The translations under genes were made by a program, and so were the position numbers. The notes beneath the pieces are model-generated. The model was not told where the DNA came from, made no database searches, and saw only the letters and a program-made list of their open reading frames with translations. Shown one piece after another: positions 19,733 to 26,983 of a stretch of 29,889 nucleotides of DNA (within the stretch, counting starts at the first letter, position 1; each line of letters begins with the position of its first letter). The DNA lies in the IMG/VR virus record IMGVR_UViG_3300025674_000248, positions 1-29,889 of that record, one strand, 5' to 3'. The DNA comes from a virus.

Positions 19733-20633
19733 TATTAAGGACGACTTGGTAGAGTTATTTTCCAAGTTTGATACCTTATTTTTAAGCAGGATTCTTTCGG
19801 CTGACGAGAATCAGTTTGAAAAAATATACACTGCAATTCAGGAAACTGGCATCAAGTTAGTAGTGGACATTGATGACTATTGGTCATTACCACCGCAGCA
19901 CGGTCTTTACAAGTGGTACAAACAAAACAAAATCACATACAAGATTGCCCAGACGTTACGATTAGCCGATATGGTTATTACTACACACGGACGACTGGCC
20001 AACAAGGTTCGGGAATTAGGAGTTAAGGAAATAGTGATTTGCCCAAACGCTATTAACTTGGATCACGAACAATGGAAAGAGCCAGAATACGATCGTGCGC
20101 GGTTCACGGTAGGATGGGCAGGCAGTTCACATCATGTCATGGATCTGAACATGGTTAGGAGTTCGTTCATTCAGTTGGTAGATAAGGAGGTGGGTATTGT
20201 TTTCGGAGGGTACAAAGAGGGCTATCCGCAGAACTATTTTGAGTACATATTATCGGCCAACGGCAAGAACCCAAACTATAAAAGGATTCACGCTATGGAC
20301 GTATGGAACTACGGACGTATGTATGACTATATGGATGTATCTATTGCACCTTTGAAAAAAGACGATTTTAATATGATGAAGTCTGAACTGAAAGCTGTTG
20401 AAGCAGGGGTAAAGGGTTGTGGGTTCATAGCATCAAACATTCATCCATATACATTGATTTGTGATTCCACCAACTCAATACTGGTGGACAAGCCGAATGA
20501 CTTTTACAGGGCTATAATGAAGTACAAAAACGACCCTGAAATGTTGAAATCTCACCGTGAGAAATTAAAACAAGATATAAAGGAAAAGCGTAACTTAACA
20601 GAAATCAATAAGATAAGGGAGGAAATCTTATGA
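19626..20633 (+). CDS. GT-B fold glycosyltransferase (GT4-like)
   Basis: With ATG 19626 the product has 335 residues (a TTG five codons earlier is less likely). The N-terminal Rossmann half starts SQILIVASEDGVAYHRILAP and includes VVDIDDYWSLPP and LADMVITTHGRLANKVREL. The C-terminal half has FTVGWAGSSHHVMDLNMV, VWNYGRMYDYMDVSIAPL and KSELKAVEAGVKGCGFIAS. The ExxxxxxxE-type pair near 253-260 corresponds to the donor-binding motif of GT4 enzymes. It should transfer a sugar from a nucleotide donor, but the acceptor is unknown. It is the first of four adjacent genes typical of surface-polysaccharide loci rather than phages. Confidence 0.8.
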   Translation: MSQILIVASEDGVAYHRILAPILNLNADVSHVPTLDIKDDLVELFSKFDTLFLSRILSADENQFEKIYTAIQETGIKLVVDIDDYWSLPPQHGLYKWYKQNKITYKIAQTLRLADMVITTHGRLANKVRELGVKEIVICPNAINLDHEQWKEPEYDRARFTVGWAGSSHHVMDLNMVRSSFIQLVDKEVGIVFGGYKEGYPQNYFEYILSANGKNPNYKRIHAMDVWNYGRMYDYMDVSIAPLKKDDFNMMKSELKAVEAGVKGCGFIASNIHPYTLICDSTNSILVDKPNDFYRAIMKYKNDPEMLKSHREKLKQDIKEKRNLTEINKIREEIL

Positions 20634-21190
20634 TACACAAAACCTCTATAATATATCCGAATGTAACGATTGAGGACAATGTGTATATAGGACCTTATTG
20701 TATAATTGGTGCGCCTGCCGAGAGTAAAAGTTACACAGGCGAGGGCGAGGGGGTAGTTATCAAGTCAGGCACAAAGATACACGGCCACGTTACGATTGAT
20801 TCAGGAACGGAACGCCCCACAAAGATAGGCCACAATGCGTATATTATGAAAGGCGCACACATAGGCCACGATGTAGTGATTCACGACGATGTAACTATTG
20901 CTTGTCATTCGTTGGTAGGTGGACACGTTACTATTCAGGACGGTGCAAATTTGGGGTTAGGTTCTATCATTCATCAAAGACAGATAATAGGGGCTTATGC
21001 TTTTGTTGGGGCAGGGGCGGTTGTAACAAAGGGTGCGTATGTAAAGCCTGGAACTGTATTTGTGGGAAGTCCGGCACGGTACATCAAGTACAATTATTTC
21101 GGAATGGAAAGAGCAGGCATCACGGATAGTGTTCTTGAAAAGTACGAATCACTATACAACATGATGAGGTATGAAGGGCTGCGTGGTTAG
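20630..21190 (+). CDS. LpxA-like left-handed beta-helix acyltransferase
   Basis: A 186-residue hexapeptide-repeat protein that should form a trimeric left-handed beta-helix. The repeats run from IIYPNVTIEDNVYIGPYCII to about residue 150, and a short helical tail follows (DSVLEKYESLYNMM). The active-site region resembles LpxA: GAHIGHD (His77, His80), GGHVTIQD (His99) and IIHQ (His115). Their spacings (3, 19, 16) equal those of E. coli LpxA His122, His125, His144 and His160, where His125 is the catalytic base. LpxA is about 260 residues with a larger C-terminal domain, so this is a shortened relative. It could acylate or acetylate a nucleotide sugar or a glycan. ATGA overlap upstream. Confidence 0.82.
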   Translation: MIHKTSIIYPNVTIEDNVYIGPYCIIGAPAESKSYTGEGEGVVIKSGTKIHGHVTIDSGTERPTKIGHNAYIMKGAHIGHDVVIHDDVTIACHSLVGGHVTIQDGANLGLGSIIHQRQIIGAYAFVGAGAVVTKGAYVKPGTVFVGSPARYIKYNYFGMERAGITDSVLEKYESLYNMMRYEGLRG

Positions 21191-21779
21191 TGCGATGTAT
21201 GGCCGTCATGCTACGGTAAAGACGTTTTTTGAGCGTTTGAAACTTCCGGTAGTAATGTCGGTATCTACCTCTGAAGATAGTGTATTCGCAAGGGCATACA
21301 CCGACAAGGTTATTGAATTAGAAAATAACCCACTTGGAAGGAAATGGAATGACACGATTAAGTATGCTTATGATCTGGGCTTTGATTATTTTATCATGTT
21401 AGGCTCTGACGACTGGATGACATTACCGACCTACCTATTTATTAAAGACCAGATTAAGCACCACGACTTAATCGGATTTGAAGATATTTATTTTGAGCAG
21501 GAAGGTGATTGTTATTACTGGGGTGGCTATCAAGATCAGCGCAGGGGTGAACCTGGAGGCGCAGGCAGAACTATAACAAGAAAGGGAATAGAGAAATTAT
21601 ATTTTAACGTATGGGAGAACGCAGGCCAAAGGGGGCTTGATGGGTATTTTTGGGCAAGGTCTGGGCATCTAAACAGAAAGGTATTCAACCTGAAAAAAGA
21701 GGGTTTATACTTAGCAGACATCAAAGACGGCAAGGGGCTAACTCCATTGAAGTCTATACAGCATATACAGAAGTTATGA
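21171..21779 (+). CDS. GT-A-like glycosyltransferase, short
   Basis: A 202-residue protein with a GT-A-like core. The start reads MKGCVVSAMYGRHATVKTFF. FDYFIMLGSDDWMTLPTYLF (about 71-90) places Asp-Asp at the position of the metal-binding DxD motif. GGAGRTITRKGIEKLYFNVW and RGLDGYFWARSGHL follow, the latter a plausible acceptor-loop and catalytic-acid region. It is shorter than most GT2 enzymes. It overlaps the acyltransferase gene by 20 bases and the next glycosyltransferase by 4, so the cassette is translated as a block. Confidence 0.7.
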   Translation: MKGCVVSAMYGRHATVKTFFERLKLPVVMSVSTSEDSVFARAYTDKVIELENNPLGRKWNDTIKYAYDLGFDYFIMLGSDDWMTLPTYLFIKDQIKHHDLIGFEDIYFEQEGDCYYWGGYQDQRRGEPGGAGRTITRKGIEKLYFNVWENAGQRGLDGYFWARSGHLNRKVFNLKKEGLYLADIKDGKGLTPLKSIQHIQKL

Positions 21780-22510
21780 AAATAGCTTACATAATGAACA
21801 CCCTAAACAGGGGTATGATAACGCCAAACGTAACAGAGGCCAACGTAAAAAACGCAGGGTATGATATTGATTCGTTCTACATAACAGATCAAGGCTCAAC
21901 TGACATGGTGAAGGATTGGGTAGCTGAATACGCAACGATAGCGCATTTATACGATAGGAACATTGGCAACCCACAAGCCTTGAACCAGATGGCAGAACTG
22001 GCATCTAAACACAACAACGACATTATTCTGATAATGGGTAATGATATTGAGATGCCAAAGAATTGGTTAAAGCAAGCTGTAGAGGTTTTGAAGTATGCCG
22101 AAACCGGAATAGTAGGATGGTCATGGAGAGGATACCAAAACGAGCCAGTAGAATACTACGGTCATAAGGTAGTTAAAGATTCAAAGATTTTCGGCTGTTG
22201 GGCTATGCGAGCAGACACATGGCGGACGGTTGGGTACTTTTCAGAGTTCTCAAAATATGGGATATGGGATAGCGACTACAACACCCGAACACAATTTGCA
22301 GGGTATTCTAACTTTTATCTGTATGGATTGCACTCAAAACACTTGGTTAACGATGTAGAACACCAAACAGAATACCGTCTAATTAAGAACGAAGAAATGC
22401 GAAAGGCTGCTGCTAAATACCAAGCCATGCTACCACGATATTCAAAGGATTGTTTCTACGTTGACAAATGGCAGAACCTGAAATGCAAAACCGTCGTAAT
22501 GGAGGTCTAA
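21776..22510 (+). CDS. GT2-family glycosyltransferase (GT-A fold)
   Basis: I choose ATG 21776, which overlaps the upstream stop (ATGA), rather than an upstream in-frame ATG inside the preceding gene. The 244-residue product shows GT2 signatures: MKIAYIMNTLNRG, then FYITDQGSTDMVKDWVAEYA, then YDRNIGNPQALNQMAELASK and IILIMGNDIEMPKNWLKQAV, with Asn-Asp-Ile-Glu as the DxD-like metal site. IFGCWAMRADTWRTVGYFSE and YGIWDSDYN form the acceptor side. It is the last gene of the sigma/glycan operon; the late element at 22512 begins right after its stop codon. Confidence 0.8.
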   Translation: MKIAYIMNTLNRGMITPNVTEANVKNAGYDIDSFYITDQGSTDMVKDWVAEYATIAHLYDRNIGNPQALNQMAELASKHNNDIILIMGNDIEMPKNWLKQAVEVLKYAETGIVGWSWRGYQNEPVEYYGHKVVKDSKIFGCWAMRADTWRTVGYFSEFSKYGIWDSDYNTRTQFAGYSNFYLYGLHSKHLVNDVEHQTEYRLIKNEEMRKAAAKYQAMLPRYSKDCFYVDKWQNLKCKTVVMEV

Positions 22511-22511
22511 T

Positions 22512-22539
22512 CAACAAATGAAGATTTTTTATACTTATA
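22512..22539 (+). promoter_or_regulatory. Putative phage late promoter, copy 3 (terminase cassette)
   Basis: CAAC (22512-22515), 16 bases, TACTTATA (22532-22539), with ATG one base later at 22541. It starts two bases after the last glycosyltransferase stop codon, so it marks an operon boundary. Confidence 0.65.
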
Positions 22540-22540
22540 C

Positions 22541-22789
22541 ATGGATGGCAACGAACTCGAAGATCAAACGGACATATCCTTCCTCCAAGTCATGGGAGAG
22601 GACCAATCTATCTTCCCTGCCGGAACATTGGTGCAAAACATCATCACACCAATATCACTACAGATCGAAATCGTCAATGGGTGTTATGAGGAGATGGACG
22701 GAGATGGTGATATGGAAGTGCTATTGGGTTACATCTTTGATGAGATAGACGACGATGACGGATTTGAAGTAGTGTTCTCACTAAACTAA
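22541..22789 (+). CDS. Small acidic protein upstream of terminase
   Basis: An 82-residue, strongly acidic protein (MDGNELEDQTDISFLQVMGE; CYEEMDGDGDMEVLLGYIFD; EIDDDDGFEVVFSLN). The start at 22541 is supported by its placement one base after the conserved late element, as for the gene at 4088. No known domain is recognised. Position directly before the terminase genes suggests a packaging or head role, but a regulatory function is equally possible. Six bases separate it from the next gene. Confidence 0.55.
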   Translation: MDGNELEDQTDISFLQVMGEDQSIFPAGTLVQNIITPISLQIEIVNGCYEEMDGDGDMEVLLGYIFDEIDDDDGFEVVFSLN

Positions 22790-22795
22790 AGGACT

Positions 22796-23260
22796 ATGGC
22801 AAAAGGGAAAGACGAAAAAGGAAGGTTCACCATCGGACATCTATGGTCTATTGGTAACAACGGAGGACGGCCAGCCAAGTACGAAACACCGGAAGCCCTG
22901 CACCAAGCAATAGGACAGTACCTTGAATGGGAAGAAAAAACATCAAAGGGAAAGTACACCCTTGAAGGGGCTGCACTATTTTTGGGGTTTGCAAGCATCC
23001 AGTCTATGTATGACTACGAAAAAAGAGATGCCAAGTTTTCTTATATAATCAACAGATACCGACTATTCCTAACGCATTACCACGCTCAAAGGCTAACATG
23101 GGCAGGCAGTTATCAGGGTTCGGCTTTCTGGTTAAAGAACTTCGGAGGGTACAAAGAGGAACAGACGGTGAACCAAAATCAAAAGATAGTAGCAAAGTAT
23201 GGAGATAACGATGTACCAACCTCACGCGAAACAGGCGGAGATACACCGAGCGATCAATAA
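22796..23260 (+). CDS. terS: Terminase small subunit
   Basis: A 154-residue protein that should recognise phage DNA for packaging. It has a basic, Gly-rich start (DEKGRFTIGHLWSIGNNGGR) and then PAKYETPEALHQAIGQYLEW. The DNA-binding core reads YTLEGAALFLGFASIQSMYD, followed by KFSYIINRYRLFLTHYHAQR and SAFWLKNFGGYKEEQTV. The arrangement of a GFxSxQSxYDYE helix-turn-helix and a C-terminal FWLKNFG is the pattern of P22 gp3-like terminase small subunits. The last 62 bases overlap the large-subunit gene. Confidence 0.82.
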   Translation: MAKGKDEKGRFTIGHLWSIGNNGGRPAKYETPEALHQAIGQYLEWEEKTSKGKYTLEGAALFLGFASIQSMYDYEKRDAKFSYIINRYRLFLTHYHAQRLTWAGSYQGSAFWLKNFGGYKEEQTVNQNQKIVAKYGDNDVPTSRETGGDTPSDQ

Positions 23261-24377
23261 GGGAAGGGAGAAGTATTACACATTATGTATAGGCAGGCAG
23301 TTTGGCAAGTCCGTATTGGCCGAGAATCAAGCTGTAGATTGGATGGTCAACAAAGGATGGCATGGTGCATGGGTATCACCAACGTACAGACAAGCCAAGA
23401 AGGTAGCCGATGAGATGGATAGTATGTTTGAAGGACTATTTAATTACAACCGTACTGAAATGGTTATGCGCGTTCCTTCAGGTGGTTCAATTCAATTCTT
23501 TTCCTCCGAGCGTTACGACAACATAAGGGGGTTCACCTTTGATTTTCTGATAGTAGATGAGGCAGCGTTTCAAGCTGAAGAAGCATGGACTGAAGTGCTA
23601 AGGGCAACTGTATTGGTACACGGCAAAAAGGTGCTATTCGTATCTACACCCAAAGGAAAAAACTGGTTTCACAATATGTTCCAACTTGACGGCGTAAACC
23701 CTGCTTACAGATCGTTTAAGTTCACTTCGTATGACAATCCAATGATTGATCCCAAAGAGATCGATGGAGCAAAAGAAACGCTACCGGATCATGTTTTCAG
23801 GCAGGAGTATTTAGCGGAGTTTTTAGACGGCAATGGAAGCCTATTTGGCAGAATGAAATTCTACACACCCACCGAGAAAACAAAAACATTTTTCGGCGTT
23901 GACGTTGGAAGGGCGAATGATTATACTGTTTTGACTATATTAAACGAGAATGGCGAGATGGTTTTCTGCGATAGGTGGAGGCATGACAGTTGGGAGTTGA
24001 TTAAGAAAAGGGTGGCCGATAAGATAAACGAGTACGGTGCTATCGGACTGGTGGAGGTAAACAGTATTGGTGATCCATTTCTGGAGGACTTGCGGAAGTT
24101 GGTCAAGCAGGCCGAACCATTTCAGACCACGAACAAAACCAAGCAGGATATAATAGAGGGGTTGATAGTGGCGTGTGAGAATGGGGAAACGTCATGCTTG
24201 GATATTGACTGGCTAAGAAAAGAATTAGAGGTATTTGAATGGGAATACCTGCCAAAGACAAGAAGTGTGCGCTATTCTGCTCCGTCAGGCTTCCACGACG
24301 ACGGTGTAATGAGTTACGCTATTGCTTACCATGCTATGAAAAATCTAAAAATGAAAGGAGTTTATTATGTCCGTTAA
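23199..24377 (+). CDS. terL: Terminase large subunit
   Basis: A 392-residue packaging motor with both ATPase and nuclease. ATPase: Walker A GRQFGKS at 32-38, Walker B IVDE with Asp120-Glu121, and coupling motif FVSTPKG with Ser149-Thr150. Nuclease of the RNase H fold: Asp235 (FFGVDVGRAN), Glu286 or Asp292 (LVEVNSIGDP) and Asp367-Asp368 (FHDDGVMSYAIA). The ATG at 23199 is used; a second in-frame ATG lies four codons later. It is a short terminase but appears complete. The end overlaps the tail chaperone start by 11 bases. The portal gene lies far away at 4616, so the packaging genes are split. Confidence 0.93.
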   Translation: MEITMYQPHAKQAEIHRAINKGREKYYTLCIGRQFGKSVLAENQAVDWMVNKGWHGAWVSPTYRQAKKVADEMDSMFEGLFNYNRTEMVMRVPSGGSIQFFSSERYDNIRGFTFDFLIVDEAAFQAEEAWTEVLRATVLVHGKKVLFVSTPKGKNWFHNMFQLDGVNPAYRSFKFTSYDNPMIDPKEIDGAKETLPDHVFRQEYLAEFLDGNGSLFGRMKFYTPTEKTKTFFGVDVGRANDYTVLTILNENGEMVFCDRWRHDSWELIKKRVADKINEYGAIGLVEVNSIGDPFLEDLRKLVKQAEPFQTTNKTKQDIIEGLIVACENGETSCLDIDWLRKELEVFEWEYLPKTRSVRYSAPSGFHDDGVMSYAIAYHAMKNLKMKGVYYVR

Positions 24378-25127
24378 TTGGTCAAAAGTTACGTTAGAAC
24401 AGTTCACGCAGTTGCGCGAAGCCTTGCACATGGAGGACAAGGTAGATAAGATGGTCCATGTCCTGAAAGTAATGGAGGGCAAAGAGTACGATTCTATTAT
24501 GACGATAGACCTGGACAAGCTGCGAAAGGATGCCGACAAATGGCTTCCACTATTAGAAACTACACCGGAGGGAAAACTAAGGGAAAGGGTAAACATTAAC
24601 GGACGGTGGTATCGGTTTATCTTAAACATCAACAAACTATCCGCAGGGCAGTATATTGATGTGATGGAGTTCCTAAAAAGGGCAGGAGGCAATGAGGACA
24701 AGGTGTACCAGTATTTGCCTGACATCTTAGCTTCGATTTGTGTGCGGACCAAAAAGAAGTGGAGAAGGTGGAAGGATGAAAATTACCAACAATCTGACGA
24801 GATTAAGGAGGACATGAAGCAGTTACCGATGGATTTTGTATATCCGTTGTCTGCTTTTTTTTTGAATCTTTGGACGCTTTTAATGTTAGAATTAGCCCGA
24901 TCTTCAACAGGCCGTCTGCGGGAGGCTATAGCTACAGTAGAGGATTTACTGAAAAGTGGGGATGGGTTATCACCCTCGACGCTCTCGCAGGCTCAGACGT
25001 TAATAGATGGGATCAAGTTACAGGCTGGCCAGTTGGAAAATTCATCAACGCTATTAGTTTCTTCCAAGACAAACAGGAGGAAGAGAAAAGAATCCAAGAT
25101 CAAATAAACGCTAAATATCGTAAATAG
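24367..25127 (+). CDS. Tail assembly chaperone with programmed -1 frameshift
   Basis: The zero-frame product runs from ATG 24367 (Shine-Dalgarno AAAGGAG upstream) to a stop at 25107, 246 residues. At a run of nine Ts (24855-24863) a -1 slip continues into a second frame ending at 25127, giving about 253 residues. That frame carries FTEKWGWVITLDALAGSDV, RWDQVTGWPVGKFINAISFF and QDKQEEEKRIQDQ, which I recognise as the conserved C-terminus in Bacteroidetes phage proteins of this type. The zero-frame ending is Ser/Lys-rich and less convincing. The N-terminal part (TLEQFTQLREALH, WYRFILNINKLSAGQYIDVM) is shared. Frameshifted chaperones guide tail tube assembly around the tape measure. A sequencing error in the T run is the alternative. 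Confidence 0.75.
24855..24863 (+). other. T9 slippery site for -1 frameshifting
   Basis: Nine consecutive Ts lie in the zero-frame context GCT TTT TTT TTG. Slipping back one base re-pairs fully on T. Zero frame then reads L-N-L-W-T and the -1 frame reads F-E-S-L-D-A-F. No stop codon lies nearby in either frame. Confidence 0.65.
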
Positions 25128-25131
25128 CGTT
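25107..25131 (+). other. Hairpin at the end of the chaperone gene
   Basis: AACGCTA (25107-25113) pairs perfectly with TAGCGTT (25125-25131) around an 11-base loop. It covers both stop codons of the frameshift gene and ends one base before the late element at 25133. There is no T-run, so it may protect or process the 3' end of the terminase transcript rather than terminate it. Confidence 0.45.
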
Positions 25132-25132
25132 C

Positions 25133-25160
25133 CAACAAATCACGTTTTTGTGTACTTATA
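25133..25160 (+). promoter_or_regulatory. Putative phage late promoter, copy 4 (tail cassette)
   Basis: CAAC (25133-25136), 16 bases, TACTTATA (25153-25160), ATG three bases later at 25164. The first eight bases (CAACAAAT) are identical to copies 2 and 3, while the spacer differs almost completely, so it is the two boxes that are conserved. Confidence 0.65.
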
Positions 25161-25163
25161 TGT

Positions 25164-25745
25164 ATGGGAGTGGTTCAAGACTTTGACAACAAGTTTAACT
25201 TACCGTTGCAAAAAACGGTGGAGTACACTACGGACACTTCGGATGCACACCCTATTACTGCCTTGCTTCAGGAGTATGGGGATATGTGGGTTAAGTGCTT
25301 ACAATCCAACATCGACAAAAAGCAACTGATGTCCTCTGGTCAGTTAAGACAATCCATTAAATACGATCCACGCATAGCAAGGGGGAAGGTATTTGTTTTG
25401 AAGCTATTGATAGCGGACTACTATAAGTATGTAGATCAAGGCGTCAAGGGGGCTGTATCTTCTGCCAAAGCCCCTAACTCACCTTTTAAGTACGGAAGTG
25501 GCAAGGGCAAGAAAGGAGGCCTAAGAGAAGGGATGATAAAGTGGGTAAGGGAGAAAGGGTTGGGTGGATTAAGAGGGGATGCAAATTTAGAATCGTTAGC
25601 AGGATATTTAGCCTACAAGATTTACATGGAAGGTAAAGAGCCAACTTACTTCTATTCCGATTGCATTACAGAGGAAAGCGTGAACGAACTAAGGCAGAAG
25701 TTGGCGCAGCAAGTGAAACAAGATATGATTAACCTATGGCGATAA
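25164..25745 (+). CDS. Tail-associated protein, possibly HK97 gp10-like
   Basis: A 193-residue protein at the head of the tail cassette. Recognisable pieces are LMSSGQLRQSIKYDP, LIADYYKYVDQGVKG, SPFKYGSG, REGMIKWVREKGLGG and LAYKIYMEGKEPTYFYSD. The order (SGxLRxSI, YxxYVDxG, a basic Gly/Lys loop, a late aromatic segment) resembles HK97 gp10-like neck proteins, but position after the tail chaperone suits a tail component. The start is supported by its closeness to the conserved late element. The last 10 bases overlap the next gene. Confidence 0.55.
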   Translation: MGVVQDFDNKFNLPLQKTVEYTTDTSDAHPITALLQEYGDMWVKCLQSNIDKKQLMSSGQLRQSIKYDPRIARGKVFVLKLLIADYYKYVDQGVKGAVSSAKAPNSPFKYGSGKGKKGGLREGMIKWVREKGLGGLRGDANLESLAGYLAYKIYMEGKEPTYFYSDCITEESVNELRQKLAQQVKQDMINLWR

Positions 25746-26983
25746 CTATTAACGATCAGCCCGATACATTCACTCCGGTGTACAATCCGGTGGTATTTAC
25801 GTTGGATTCAACCAACAATACCCAGACCAATTTTAAGTATGTGGTAGATGTTTACATGGAGGGTTCAGTAAGCTACGATAGGCGGTTTCTTATTCCTGCA
25901 GATCCCAACAACGGCTACGGCAAGATAGACCTTTCACGGTATTTGAAAAGCAAGGTTACAGGCGTGGACATTTCCATAAGTGCCACCCATGTGGAGGAAA
26001 TGCCGAACAGCATTAAAAAGTTAAAGGTGAAAGTTGGCGAACAGTTTGGAACTACTCCAGGAACTACTGCGGATTTGGCAACGTCCAATGATTTTTATGT
26101 ATTCAATGGGGCGGTGAAGTTTAAGGATTTCGTAAGCTGGGATTCGGGTAACTATCTATTGGCCGGAACGGGTGACAAGTTTCTCACGAATGCACCAACT
26201 ACCCAAAGGATCGCAAGCGGTGAAGATGCTTTTTTGAGTGCTATTGTCAATACTGCTGGTGCTGCATATTATGTGATTGTGCGGACGTTTGACGATGTAG
26301 ATGCCAATGGCAATCTGATAGGCCAGTATGATATTGCTTATGACGGTCAGGCGTTGGCGAATACGGCGGATAGAATGTTTATCACTCCTGCTGGATGGAA
26401 CTTAAACGATATAGCCGCAGGCGACATAACGGTAACGAGTGGGGCATTGCCGATATTGGATGCTGATGTCAAGAGTTATCTGGTAGTAGTAACCACATCA
26501 ACAGGCATCACACAGCTACGATCTGAAGTAAAATACTTCAATGTCATAAATAGGGATTGCCGTCATTCGGGCAACCAGTTCAGGCTGCACTATCTTAATA
26601 GATTAGGGGGCTATGATTCCTTTACGTTTGAATTGGTAAACAAGTACAACATATCAAAGGAGGTGAGCGAGTTCAGAAGGGAGAGGGGCGTATGGTCTGG
26701 CACGTCTTATGACTTTGATAGAAAGACACCCCAACGTGCAGCATTTCATACCCAGACACAAACCAGATACAGGCTTACAAGTAATTGGGTAACAAAAGCC
26801 GAATACGATGCCTTAGAAGAGTTATTTGATAGCCCAGAGGCATACTATGTGGATGGCTCGGAGTTAGTGTTTTGTAGGGTGGTAAATACCAATTATGAGG
26901 AAAAGTTAGAAGCATCGGACAAGCTATTTAACGTGGAGATGGAAATAGAGGTAACTTATACAGATGACAGACAAGGATGGTAA
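25736..26983 (+). CDS. Beta-rich tail protein, probable distal tail/baseplate component
   Basis: A 415-residue protein dominated by beta strands. Near the start it has QPDTFTPVYNPVVFTLDSTN and KYVVDVYMEGSVSYDRRFLI with KIDLSRYLKSKV. In the middle it has FNVINRDCRHSGNQFRLHYL and RLGGYDSFTFELVNKYNISK. The end reads VNTNYEEKLEASDKLFNVEM. The motif RLHYLNRLGGYDSFTF, a strand pair after a Cys, is one I know from Bacteroidetes siphovirus tail proteins encoded between terminase and fibre genes. A role at the tail tip is inferred from order; no enzymatic motif is seen. It overlaps the next gene by 7 bases. Confidence 0.6.
   Translation: MAITINDQPDTFTPVYNPVVFTLDSTNNTQTNFKYVVDVYMEGSVSYDRRFLIPADPNNGYGKIDLSRYLKSKVTGVDISISATHVEEMPNSIKKLKVKVGEQFGTTPGTTADLATSNDFYVFNGAVKFKDFVSWDSGNYLLAGTGDKFLTNAPTTQRIASGEDAFLSAIVNTAGAAYYVIVRTFDDVDANGNLIGQYDIAYDGQALANTADRMFITPAGWNLNDIAAGDITVTSGALPILDADVKSYLVVVTTSTGITQLRSEVKYFNVINRDCRHSGNQFRLHYLNRLGGYDSFTFELVNKYNISKEVSEFRRERGVWSGTSYDFDRKTPQRAAFHTQTQTRYRLTSNWVTKAEYDALEELFDSPEAYYVDGSELVFCRVVNTNYEEKLEASDKLFNVEMEIEVTYTDDRQGW

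Noticed and set aside
22518-22748. An overlapping plus-strand frame alongside the small acidic protein
   Set aside because: The frame at 22541 is the one placed one base after the conserved late element. The other frame starts inside that element and gives a Ser/Lys/Trp-rich product.
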